Counted from the first letter of the stretch, positions 1 to 5,812 are shown. The stretch is 8,239 nucleotides of DNA from SFTH01 sp963643985 (GCA_963643985.1 CAVINP010000089.1:1-8239), one strand, 5' to 3'. The notes: generated from the letters alone by a model not told the origin. Made by a program: numbers and translations.

Positions 1-9
1 GGGGGCGAC

Positions 10-46
10 GGTGCACGTCGAACCCGGGCAACATCGGGCACGGCTG
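10..46 (-). other. CRISPR spacer 1 (37 nt, leader-proximal, most recent)
   Basis: This is the sequence between the partial repeat ending at 9 and the full repeat starting at 47. Its 37-nt length is usual for type I-C. Being nearest the leader, it should be the most recently acquired spacer. I saw no matching protospacer elsewhere in the window, so there is no local self-targeting. On the plus strand from base 12 it reads, without a stop, Cys-Thr-Ser-Asn-Pro-Gly-Asn-Ile-Gly-His-Gly. This resembles the NPGxxGHxW motif of phage large terminases and is developed as a finding. The boundaries assume the repeat ends with AAAT; a shift of one base is possible. Confidence 0.9.
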
Positions 47-79
47 ATTTCAATCCACGCCCCCCGCGCGGGGGGCGAC
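47..79 (-). repeat. CRISPR direct repeat, first full unit
   Basis: The 33-nt repeat contains a perfect 20-nt palindrome at 58-77 (CGCCCCCCGC followed by its reverse complement), which would form a GC-only stem in the pre-crRNA. After the stem, on the minus strand, comes TGGATTGAAAT (57 down to 47). This matches the 11-nt 5' handle left by Cas5c cleavage in characterised type I-C systems, so the predicted cut is just 3' of the stem between 58 and 57. The first 9 nt of a second unit are identical, which is the only repeat-to-repeat comparison available here. Confidence 0.95.
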
Positions 80-96
80 AGCAAAAGTGAACAAAA

Positions 97-102
97 AATA
101 TA
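97..102 (-). promoter_or_regulatory. Candidate -10 element of the array promoter
   Basis: On the minus strand TATATT lies at 102-97 within the AT-rich end of the leader. Initiation about 7 nt downstream would put the transcript start near base 90, roughly 10 nt before the first repeat. The matching -35 is poor: TGTGCA at 125-120 with a 17-nt gap, or TTGTGC with 18. The real promoter may therefore lie elsewhere in the leader, or the array may also be read through from cas2. Confidence 0.3.
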
Positions 103-197
103 ATTGAGGGTATGACATCTGCACAAATTCGGCCGTCGGTGCGGGCTTGCGCGATGTCGTCAGGCCCTCAAAGGGTCCCAAAAACGTTCAAAACGGG

Positions 198-240
198 GTG
201 CGAAGGTCCCGAGATTTTCATGATCGCTTGGGCTTCGCAC
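198..240 (-). other. Hairpin between the cas2 stop and the array
   Basis: GTGCGAAG (198-205) and CTTCGCAC (233-240) are perfect 8-bp inverted repeats. The inner bases CCC (208-210) and GGG (230-232) can extend the stem past a 2-nt bulge. It starts 7 nt after the cas2 stop codon. On the minus strand it is followed by a broken T-rich run (GTTTTGAACGTTTTT) rather than a clean U-tract. It could be a weak terminator for the cas transcript, a structured cas2 3' end, or a DNA signal in the leader. From memory, similar GTGCGAA/TTCGCAC stems occur after cas2 in other type I-C loci, which I could not check here. Confidence 0.6.
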
Positions 241-246
241 ACGGTG

Positions 247-537
247 CTACAGCATCAGCACGTCGTCGGGTTGGTAGCCCGGATGAGCGCCGATATGCTT
301 TACCTTCGACTGATAGTTGTTTCCGAGCGAATAAAAGCGAAGGCTGTCCTTGTCCGTATCGATCAGGGCGGTGAGCTCGGCTTCGAGCATGCGCAGCTGA
401 CCCGCGTCCAGGCTGCATTCGAACACCGAATTCTGGACGCGCTGTCCGTGTGCGACACACTTCTTGGCCACCTGACGCAGGCGGCGACGGCCCGCGGCAT
501 CGGTGGTGTTGACATCGTAGGTGATCAGGACCAGCAT
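247..537 (-). CDS. cas2: CRISPR-associated Cas2 (type I-C)
   Basis: A 96-residue protein of normal Cas2 length. Two Cas2 dimerise through ferredoxin-like folds and bridge two Cas1 dimers in the spacer-integration complex. The N-terminus MLVLITYDV carries the hallmark first beta strand ending in Asp8, the conserved acidic residue. QNSVFEC (about 35-41) is the second typical Cas2 strand. A strong ribosome binding site AGGAGG (551-546) sits 8 nt before the ATG, fixing the start. Unlike the tightly coupled genes upstream, cas2 is separated from cas1 by 255 bp of non-coding DNA, so it is translated independently and may be transcribed partly from its own promoter. It is intact and is the last gene before the leader. 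Confidence 0.97.
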   Translation of the reverse strand: MLVLITYDVNTTDAAGRRRLRQVAKKCVAHGQRVQNSVFECSLDAGQLRMLEAELTALIDTDKDSLRFYSLGNNYQSKVKHIGAHPGYQPDDVLML

Positions 538-792
538 TCAATTCACCTCCTATGATGAGTAGTGCGGGGATCGGTTCATCACGGAAAGTTTATTGTATAT
601 CCGGAGAACCCCACCACCGCTCTTACGCACCCGCCGCACTGCGCTCTGCGCAGTAGCGCGACTGCTTCAGCAGGGTTGCGACCGGCCCGTGCGCATCCTA
701 CGGATGCCGGCACGGCGCTGGCCGAGCCCCACGAAGTGGGTCTTGGGTGCGTTTCAGGGGAGGCAAGGCCCGGCTCCGATTCATAATCCATC
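538..792. other. Non-coding 255-bp gap between cas1 and cas2
   Basis: Adaptation genes cas1 and cas2 are normally adjacent or within a few bases. Here the gap holds the cas2 ribosome binding site (546-551), a possible cas2 -10 box (TACAAT, minus strand 597-592, without a convincing -35), and a GC-rich stem-loop-rich stretch (606-766) that shares end sequences with the repeat in the cas3-cas5 gap. Open frames crossing it have no recognisable protein, no clear ribosome binding site and biased composition, so I regard it as non-coding. Confidence 0.75.
606..766 (+). repeat. Rearranged copy of the dispersed palindromic repeat, with a multi-hairpin insert
   Basis: The left end (606-621, GAACCCCACCACCGCT) matches 5960-5975 exactly over 16 nt. 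The right end (752-766, TTTCAGGGGAGGCAA) matches 5993-6007 exactly over 15 nt. In the other copy these blocks are 17 nt apart; here they are 130 nt apart, so this copy carries about 113 extra bases. It lacks the second palindromic half and the closing GGGGTT. The extra DNA is bounded by an 8-bp inverted repeat, ACGCACCC (625-632) and GGGTGCGT (745-752). Smaller stems inside lie at 638-654, 662-673, 693-707 and 728-740. It is probably a non-autonomous element or a recombined remnant. No transposase is present. Confidence 0.65.
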
Positions 793-1824
793 TCATTTCC
801 ACAGAAACGGCGGGTAGGCATCGAGGTCACCACGCAGCGATCTGGCCAGCAGCAGGGCCTGCACATAGGGCACCAGCCCCCAGGGAATCTTTTCCTTCAG
901 GTACGGGTGGGTAATCTCCTCCTTTTTGCGATTCTGCCACGCGCTTATCAGCAGCTTCCTGCCATCGTCCGTCAGCAGCACGGCACCGCCGGACTGCGTG
1001 CGAAAATGCTGCTTTTGCAGTGCGCGGGTGTTGATCAGCGTCAGTACAAAGCGATCCGCGAGCGGTGCGCGAAGCTCCTCCATCAGATCCAGAGCCAGAG
1101 ACGTGCGGCCCGGGCGATCGCGATGCATAAAGCCCACGTAGGCATCCAGCCCCACGCTTTCCAGCGCGGCGGCACAGTCATGCGTCAGCAGGGTGTAGGT
1201 CATCGACAGGGCGGCGTTCACGCGATCCAGCGGCGGGCGGCGGTTCCTGCCTTCAAAGCGAAAGATGTCCTTCTGGTTGAGTATCAGCTCATCCCAGGCG
1301 CCGAAATAGTATGCGGAGGCCTTGCCCTCCAAGCCGCGCAGGCTGTCAAGATCCTCGGCAGCGAGTATGGGCGGCAGTGCTTCCTGCAGGCGCAGGGAGG
1401 CATCGCGGAGTTTGTCGCTGTCCACGCGCAGGGCATGGTCGCGCAGCGTGCGCTCCAGTACCCAGCGGCTGTTGTGCACCTTGCCGAAAATCATGTTTCG
1501 GGCCATGCAGCAGCTCTGCGAGCTGTCGTCCGCGATGCGGTACTGCTGACGCCTGAGCAGCACGTTTCCGTTGGTGGGGCCGGCGGCACGCGCCAGCATG
1601 CGCCCGTTCGGGGTCAGGAAGGTCAGGCCGATGTTGCGCTCCACACATGCGCCCATCAGCGCGGGGCTTGCACCCTTGTAGGAGAAGCTGAGTATGCTCT
1701 CCAGCACGCTCAGCGGATACATGCCTGCCTTGGTTTCGCCCTTGTATACGGTCACGTTCTCGTTTTCCAGCGCGAGGTAGACATCCTCGGAGGTGATAAA
1801 GAGTGTATTGAGCATCTTTCTCAT
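793..1824 (-). CDS. cas1: CRISPR-associated endonuclease/integrase Cas1 (type I-C)
   Basis: A 343-residue protein, the usual type I-C Cas1 length. It is the metal-dependent integrase that joins new spacers to the leader-end repeat, acting with Cas2 and, in this subtype, Cas4. The N-terminal beta-rich domain (about 1-90) leads into the helical catalytic domain. The expected metal ligands are Glu166 (GLEGKAS), His234 (GFMHRDRPGR) and Asp246 (SLALDLMEE). The C-terminus YPPFLWK is typical of the subtype. The ATG at 1824 overlaps the cas4 stop as ATGA and has AGGAGGG 6 nt upstream. A longer reading from 1899 is open but lies inside cas4 and lacks such a site, so I reject it. The gene is intact, and its downstream link to cas2 is broken by a 255-bp gap. 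Confidence 0.97.
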   Translation of the reverse strand: MRKMLNTLFITSEDVYLALENENVTVYKGETKAGMYPLSVLESILSFSYKGASPALMGACVERNIGLTFLTPNGRMLARAAGPTNGNVLLRRQQYRIADDSSQSCCMARNMIFGKVHNSRWVLERTLRDHALRVDSDKLRDASLRLQEALPPILAAEDLDSLRGLEGKASAYYFGAWDELILNQKDIFRFEGRNRRPPLDRVNAALSMTYTLLTHDCAAALESVGLDAYVGFMHRDRPGRTSLALDLMEELRAPLADRFVLTLINTRALQKQHFRTQSGGAVLLTDDGRKLLISAWQNRKKEEITHPYLKEKIPWGLVPYVQALLLARSLRGDLDAYPPFLWK

Positions 1825-2489
1825 GGCGTTCCCTCCTCGGCACATTCCTTGCGCAGGTATTCGGCCACGCTCTGCGTCTTGTGAAGCTTCGGCAGGCACA
1901 GATCCTTCAGCGAGCAGGCGTTGCAGTGCTTGCCGCTCCTGGGTTTCGGGGTGTAGCCGCGGTCCATGCAGCCCGCCATTTCATCCAGCATGTGGCGCAC
2001 GCGCTCGCGCATTTCCGGAGTGAATGTGACCTCCTGCCTGCGCCGGGTCTCGCCGTAGTACAGGCTGCCCTGCGGTATCTCGCACAGCAGCATTTCCTCC
2101 AGGCACAGGGCCTGACCGCAGAGCTGGAGCATGTCGGCATCGTGGGATTTCGGCGCGCCGCGCTTGTACTCGACCGGATACGGCTGCCACAGGTCACTCT
2201 GCCCCTGTATGCGCACGCCGGTTGGCGACAGGTGAAACTCGACCACGTCGCACACGCCCGTGACGCGCAACTTTTTGCATACGACGCGCAGGTTGTGTGC
2301 GGTGAGCAGGTCGCCGCGGCGCTCAAAGATCGTCTCGTCGTGCGCACGCTTGTGCATCACGGCGCCGTCTATGGTGCGGTAGTTGTCTGCCCACTGCTGC
2401 TCGACGAATATCAGTGCCCATTGCCGCGGGCAGAAGGCGTAGTGCTGTATACCCGACAGTGTCAGATAGAGATCCTCGTCATCGATCAC
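1821..2489 (-). CDS. cas4: CRISPR-associated exonuclease Cas4 (type I-C)
   Basis: A 222-residue RecB-like nuclease with an iron-sulfur cluster. In type I-C, Cas4 binds Cas1 and trims prespacers next to the PAM, so that new spacers are functional and correctly oriented. Visible motifs are Cys20 (AFCPRQ) with Cys189, Cys192 and Cys198 (HCNACSLKDLC) as the four cluster ligands, His46 (VMHKRAH), Asp81 (VCDVVEF), the Glu107-Tyr-Lys109 catalytic pair (VEYKRG), and Gln122 in the following helix. The start codon is GTG at 2489, overlapping the cas7 stop (GTGA). GAGGTG lies 5 nt upstream and no better ATG exists in frame. The stop overlaps the cas1 ATG. All key residues are present. Confidence 0.96.
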   Translation of the reverse strand: MIDDEDLYLTLSGIQHYAFCPRQWALIFVEQQWADNYRTIDGAVMHKRAHDETIFERRGDLLTAHNLRVVCKKLRVTGVCDVVEFHLSPTGVRIQGQSDLWQPYPVEYKRGAPKSHDADMLQLCGQALCLEEMLLCEIPQGSLYYGETRRRQEVTFTPEMRERVRHMLDEMAGCMDRGYTPKPRSGKHCNACSLKDLCLPKLHKTQSVAEYLRKECAEEGTP

Positions 2490-3385
2490 TCCATCACCTC
2501 ACAGTGCACGTGCTCGGGCAGCTTGTCCAGATCGATGTTCAGCTCGTAGTCGGCGTAGCTCCTGGGGGCGGCGACACCGGCCTTGCGCGTGGCCTGCACG
2601 AGGTCAAACAGCTTCCATGCGGGGGCATTGCCGAACTCGCTGTCGTGGCGGAAGATGATCAGCTTGCGCACGGCCATCACGCCGCGGGCGGCGCTGCGAT
2701 CCAGCTCGAACATATTCAGTATGGCCTGCCAGAGCAGCTGCAGATCCTCCTCGGAAAAGCCGGTGGTCTTGCGTGCCAGATTGGCCGATACGAAGCCCTC
2801 CGCGCGGTAGAGGCCGTAGGGCACGATGTACTTGCGGCCCATCTCCGTGCCCTTCTTCGCGGCATCGTCCTCGGTGGTGATCGCCACGCGGGTGATGGTC
2901 ACTTCCTGCGGCATGATGGGGTCTACGCTGCGGGCAAAGCCCAGCTGTACCGGGCCGCGCACCTGACCGCAGTTCAGGGAGGCCTTGACGAAGGTGGTCA
3001 TGACCGCGCCGAAGGTGCGAATGTCAAAATAGTGATCGCACATGTAGCGCAGCAGTTTCTCGTCGATGTCCTTGTCGGACTTCTTGAGCGTCTTCAGATC
3101 CGCATCCTTGAGATCGGGATAGCCGCTTGCCGCCAGTGCCTTGCGGTCGCTGCGGTTGAGCGGCTCGTTTTCACAGATGTAGATGCCGTAGCGCGGGTCA
3201 TCCTCGCGGACGGTGCGGACATAGTTGCGGATCTTGCGCTTCAGGCAGACGTCCGTCACCAGACCGCAGCCGGTCTCAGGATCGGTGCGCGGCATGTTGC
3301 CGGCATCGGGGTCACCGTTGGGGTTGCCGTTTTGCACGTCAAAGAAGATCACGAAATCATAGCGGTTGTGAATGCATTCAGCCAT
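2486..3385 (-). CDS. cas7: Cascade backbone subunit Cas7 (Csd2 family, type I-C)
   Basis: A 299-residue RAMP protein of the Cas7/Csd2 family. Several copies polymerise along the crRNA spacer to form the backbone of the type I-C surveillance complex. Family signatures in order are DVQNGNPNGDPDAGNMPRTD (16-35), CGLVTDVCLKRKIRN (40-54), FDIRTFGAVMT (120-130), GQVRGPVQLGFARSVDPI (140-157) and RKYIVPYGLYRAEGFVS (184-200). The ATG at 3385 overlaps the cas8c end by 8 bp and has AGGAGG 9 nt upstream inside cas8c. An upstream extension in the same frame lies wholly within cas8c and has arginine- and serine-rich shadow composition, so I exclude it. The stop overlaps the cas4 GTG, consistent with coupled translation. 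Confidence 0.97.
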   Translation of the reverse strand: MAECIHNRYDFVIFFDVQNGNPNGDPDAGNMPRTDPETGCGLVTDVCLKRKIRNYVRTVREDDPRYGIYICENEPLNRSDRKALAASGYPDLKDADLKTLKKSDKDIDEKLLRYMCDHYFDIRTFGAVMTTFVKASLNCGQVRGPVQLGFARSVDPIMPQEVTITRVAITTEDDAAKKGTEMGRKYIVPYGLYRAEGFVSANLARKTTGFSEEDLQLLWQAILNMFELDRSAARGVMAVRKLIIFRHDSEFGNAPAWKLFDLVQATRKAGVAAPRSYADYELNIDLDKLPEHVHCEVME

Positions 3386-3746
3386 TGTCCCTGTCCTCCT
3401 TCTTGGTATAGAGCGCCTGCTTCTGATGGTAGTAGCCCAGCTGGAACACGCCCTGTTCCTCAAGCGTGAGGCGCTTGGGCAGCGTGTCCTCCAGCCGGCC
3501 GTAGAGACTCGTGAGCAGCTTGTCATAGTAGACGGCAAGTCCGCCGCCCAGCTTGTTGAGATGGTTCTGCGCCAGCTTGATCAGCGCGGGGAAGACCATG
3601 GCCGGGGTCGCGCAGGCCGAGTTGAAATAGCGGTCGCGTATGGTCGTGTTGATGCCGGGGTTCGCCCGCAGCTGCAGGCTTTCCAGTACGGCAAACAGTC
3701 TGCCCAGCACATAGGGCGCGTAGCTTGATTCATCGCTCAGTTTCAC
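3378..3746 (-). CDS. cas11c: Internally initiated small subunit Cas11c (within cas8c)
   Basis: In type I-C systems the small Cascade subunit is known to be translated from an internal start in cas8c. Here a GTG at codon 462 of cas8c (3746-3744) is in frame and preceded by a near-perfect ribosome binding site AAGGAGGT (3761-3754) at 7-nt spacing. Initiation there gives 122 residues beginning (f)MKLSDESSYAPYVLGRLFAVLE. This is the size and start region expected for Cas11c, which lines the belly of the complex and stabilises the displaced strand. The Shine-Dalgarno is built from Lys-Glu-Val codons (AAG GAG GTA). The start is inferred from sequence. The nearby ATG at 3764 precedes the Shine-Dalgarno and is a poor alternative. 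Confidence 0.82.
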   Translation of the reverse strand: MKLSDESSYAPYVLGRLFAVLESLQLRANPGINTTIRDRYFNSACATPAMVFPALIKLAQNHLNKLGGGLAVYYDKLLTSLYGRLEDTLPKRLTLEEQGVFQLGYYHQKQALYTKKEDRDNG

Positions 3747-5129
3747 GGTCAATACCTCCTTCATGGGGTGCGACGGATGATCGCGCACCACGTTTTTTGT
3801 CAGATAAGCTTTTATGATCGCCGCCTTGCCGCGGTTGATGTCGCGCTCGGCCCGAAGCCGCAGCTCCACCTGCGCAAACAGCGCGGCAGGGTAGGGCGTG
3901 TCCGTGAGTATGGCACGCATGACCTCACCGACCAGATCGTCCGGCGGCTTCTTGTCCGTGCTCTTCGGGTTTGCGGTCTCGTTGAGCAGTGCCCAGAGTG
4001 AAAGCTCCTGCCTGCCGTCCCTGTCCGGACGCACGATTTCCAGCCGCTCCTGATGCCGGTGCAGGTTTTCCGCAAAGCCGCGGAAGCTGTTTTCGATGAA
4101 GAAGCGCACGGACAGCCTGCCCGCGTTCGGGGCAAGACCCAGCATGTAGAAGCGGTTGTCGGGCTGCAGAGGCACGTCATCGAGCACGCTCGACCGGCCG
4201 CAGCGCAGATCCTCCGCGACGGCCCGCAGCAGTTCCTGATCGACCGTGTCATCCGCGTCACCCAAAAGGTACGCCATGGCCGAGCTGTACTGCGGCCGCG
4301 CACCCTCCGCCCAGTACACCATCGTGGTGCTGCCCAGACGCCGGCGGTAGTCGCGCTCGCGTATCATGTAGTTCAGCGCCGCGCCGTAGGCAAAGGCTGC
4401 ATGTTCGCCGACCGGAGCGTTCAGCCCCTGATCCTCCCGCCTGCCGTAGGATTCGTAGGATGCACCGTTGAATGACACCAGCGAGGCGCCCGTGGCCTGT
4501 GCACCCGCCACGCCCTTGATGGCGGGATGCAGCAGCGCAATCGGCCCCTGTTCACCCGTGACCAGGCAACGCCCCTGCGGGGCATCCGCGTGCGCGGAAT
4601 AGGCGCGATCCCACGCAGCGTGTATTTCGCGCACGTCCTGCGCGAAGGTCTCGTTCATGCTCAAGACCATATTGCCGCCCGTCTTGAGCTTGTCCAGTAT
4701 GGGCGCGACGAGCGGATGCGCCTCTGCATTTTGGGCATCCCAGGTTTCAAAGAAACGGCAGATCGCCCGCGCAAACGGCTGATCCACGCTTTTGAGCAGC
4801 CCGAGGTGCACCCTGCGGCAGTCCTCAAAGCATTTTACGGCGCGATCCTTCTTGCCCTTGATGTCTATGCCCAGCATATAGGTCGCGTTGTCGCAGAGAA
4901 AATTCGCCGCAATGTTGCTGGCACGTTTTACCATCTCCGGCAGACTCATGGGCCGGGGCGTCAGCTTGCCCTTCCTGTCGGGTGTGCCCAGCGGTATGAT
5001 GTCGCGCAGCTTGCCCGCTTCGTCCAGCTCCAGACTCCAGGATACCTTGGCCTGCAGCCAGCCGGGTCGATCCAGCCTGCCCTGCTCGGCCAGCGCGTCA
5101 TAGGCCCGCACCAGTGCTTGCAGTATCAT
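3378..5129 (-). CDS. cas8c: Cascade large subunit Cas8c (Csd1 family)
   Basis: A 583-residue Csd1-family protein of normal length. In type I-C it recognises the PAM, opens target DNA and helps recruit Cas3. The N-terminus (MILQALVRAYDALAEQGRL) is typical. The family core includes RCLVTGEQGPIALLHPAIKG (about 187-206), GASLVSFNGASYESYG (214-229), a segment leading to AFAYGAALNYM (245-255), and YMLGLAPNAGRLSVRFF (328-344). The C-terminal 122 residues form the helical region that is also made separately as Cas11c. The ATG at 5129 overlaps the cas5c stop (ATGA) with GAGGTG 5 nt upstream, and the end overlaps cas7 by 8 bp. The gene is intact throughout. Confidence 0.97.
   Translation of the reverse strand: MILQALVRAYDALAEQGRLDRPGWLQAKVSWSLELDEAGKLRDIIPLGTPDRKGKLTPRPMSLPEMVKRASNIAANFLCDNATYMLGIDIKGKKDRAVKCFEDCRRVHLGLLKSVDQPFARAICRFFETWDAQNAEAHPLVAPILDKLKTGGNMVLSMNETFAQDVREIHAAWDRAYSAHADAPQGRCLVTGEQGPIALLHPAIKGVAGAQATGASLVSFNGASYESYGRREDQGLNAPVGEHAAFAYGAALNYMIRERDYRRRLGSTTMVYWAEGARPQYSSAMAYLLGDADDTVDQELLRAVAEDLRCGRSSVLDDVPLQPDNRFYMLGLAPNAGRLSVRFFIENSFRGFAENLHRHQERLEIVRPDRDGRQELSLWALLNETANPKSTDKKPPDDLVGEVMRAILTDTPYPAALFAQVELRLRAERDINRGKAAIIKAYLTKNVVRDHPSHPMKEVLTVKLSDESSYAPYVLGRLFAVLESLQLRANPGINTTIRDRYFNSACATPAMVFPALIKLAQNHLNKLGGGLAVYYDKLLTSLYGRLEDTLPKRLTLEEQGVFQLGYYHQKQALYTKKEDRDNG
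3754..3761 (-). promoter_or_regulatory. Internal ribosome binding site for Cas11c
   Basis: AAGGAGGT on the minus strand inside cas8c is 7 nt before an in-frame GTG. It is as strong as the sites in front of cas1, cas2 and cas7. It decides where the separately made C-terminal product of cas8c begins. Confidence 0.8.
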
Positions 5130-5770
5130 TTAAGCACCTCACATTCCCGCAGATCGACCATGCCGTGCTCCATCTTCGCCCGAAAGAACATGGGCTCAAT
5201 GTTTTCGGGGTCGCTGTAGTCCATGTCGTAGAGCATAAAGCCCAGATCGCGCGTTTCGTCTATGGCGGGTATTTCGCCGCCCTCCCACAGCGCAAAGTGC
5301 GCCGTGCACTCGCGGCAGCCCAGATAGGGCGTAGAGTAGCAGGCGCCCCTTTTGAGCCTGCGCGTCACGATATCGCTGAACTTGCCGGGGTTGTCGGAGG
5401 CGTTGGCCTGAGGCGTCATCTCAAAGTGCGCCTCGATCACATAGTGCACATCCTTGAGCATCAGCGCCGCACGCTGCTGAATGTCCTGCGTCGTGATGAT
5501 GCTGCCTGCCCTGCCGCCGTTGGCCTCCTGCATGACGGCCGAGGCCAGTATCTTGCTCTTGACCTCGTTGCGCCGCACATTGAAGAAGCGGATCGGATTG
5601 AGGACGTAGATTTTGTCGATTATCCAGCGCAGGCCGGGGTGATAATAGATGCTCTCTATCATGCCGCGGGCCGCGCTCGGCGTGGGGATATCGTAGCTGA
5701 CACGCTCCGTCTTCATCTCAGGGCGCGTAAAGCAGGCCATCGGCCCCCAAAATTCTGCCAGAACCGCCAT
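5126..5770 (-). CDS. cas5c: Cas5c (Cas5d), crRNA-processing subunit of type I-C Cascade
   Basis: A 214-residue RAMP protein. Type I-C lacks Cas6, and Cas5c instead cuts the repeat in pre-crRNA and stays on the 5' handle as a Cascade subunit. Characteristic segments are SYDIPTPSAARGMIESIYYHP (25-45), LNPIRFFNVRRNEVKSK (58-73), LMLKDVHYVIEAHFEM (103-118) and RRLKRGACYSTPYLGCREC (137-155). Tyr42/Tyr43 and Lys106 are candidates for the Tyr46 and Lys116 catalytic positions of the Bacillus halodurans enzyme, but an alignment is needed. I place the start at the ATG at 5770 because AAGGAG is 9 nt upstream. An ATG three codons earlier (5779) directly abuts that site, leaving no spacing. This is the first gene after the promoter at 5813-5841, and its stop overlaps the cas8c ATG. 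Confidence 0.95.
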   Translation of the reverse strand: MAVLAEFWGPMACFTRPEMKTERVSYDIPTPSAARGMIESIYYHPGLRWIIDKIYVLNPIRFFNVRRNEVKSKILASAVMQEANGGRAGSIITTQDIQQRAALMLKDVHYVIEAHFEMTPQANASDNPGKFSDIVTRRLKRGACYSTPYLGCRECTAHFALWEGGEIPAIDETRDLGFMLYDMDYSDPENIEPMFFRAKMEHGMVDLRECEVLK

Positions 5771-5812
5771 AAGCGTCATCTCCTTTTACGGTGTTGCCAT
5801 ACATTATTTACA

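Larger units (their letters stand above)
1..79 (-). CRISPR. Leader-proximal end of a type I-C CRISPR array (partial)
   Basis: One complete repeat (47-79), one complete spacer (10-46) and the first 9 bases of the next repeat (1-9, identical to 71-79) are visible, and the array runs off the left edge. Read on the minus strand, in the direction of the cas genes, the repeat is 33 nt. It begins GTCGCCCCCC and ends TGGATTGAAAT, the classic type I-C end. The position just downstream of cas2 and a leader, with the repeat oriented like the cas genes, makes 47-79 the leader-proximal repeat next to which new spacers would be inserted. Array length and repeat variation cannot be judged from here. The type assignment is strongly supported by the adjacent cas genes. 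Confidence 0.95.
80..246 (-). promoter_or_regulatory. CRISPR leader region
   Basis: This is non-coding DNA between the cas2 stop and the first repeat. It should carry the array promoter and the signals that direct Cas1-Cas2 to insert new spacers at the first repeat. Visible parts, in minus-strand order, are a hairpin starting 7 nt after the cas2 stop (240-198), a direct repeat AAAACG-TTC-AAAACG on the plus strand (181-195), an inverted pair GACATC/GATGTC (114-119 and 153-158), and an AT-rich patch (91-105) about 15 nt before the repeat. Short readings in other frames cross it on the plus strand, but none resembles a known protein. Its role as leader is inferred from position and array orientation. 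Confidence 0.8.

Noticed and set aside
10..46. Self-targeting by the visible spacer
   Set aside because: By eye, only short matches such as GTGCACG near 2503 occur within the window, far below what targeting needs.
112..555. 147-codon plus-strand frame crossing the leader and cas2
   Set aside because: Antisense to cas2 for most of its length, starts in the leader, and has no recognisable protein features.
625..752. tRNA or known riboswitch in the cas1-cas2 gap
   Set aside because: The stems do not form a cloverleaf, there is no TTCRANY-like T-loop or acceptor end, and I recognise no riboswitch core.
562..866. Small open frames in the cas1-cas2 gap on either strand
   Set aside because: Arg-, Pro- and Ser-rich products without a ribosome binding site, lying over repeat-like palindromic DNA and running into cas1.
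907..1884. 325-codon plus-strand frame opposite cas1
   Set aside because: Shadow of cas1: no known domain, no ribosome binding site, skewed composition.
2414..3469. 351-codon plus-strand frame opposite cas7
   Set aside because: Shadow of cas7. The protein looks smooth (Val, Ala and His rich), but this is what the antisense of a GC-rich gene gives, and it crosses the ends of well-supported genes.
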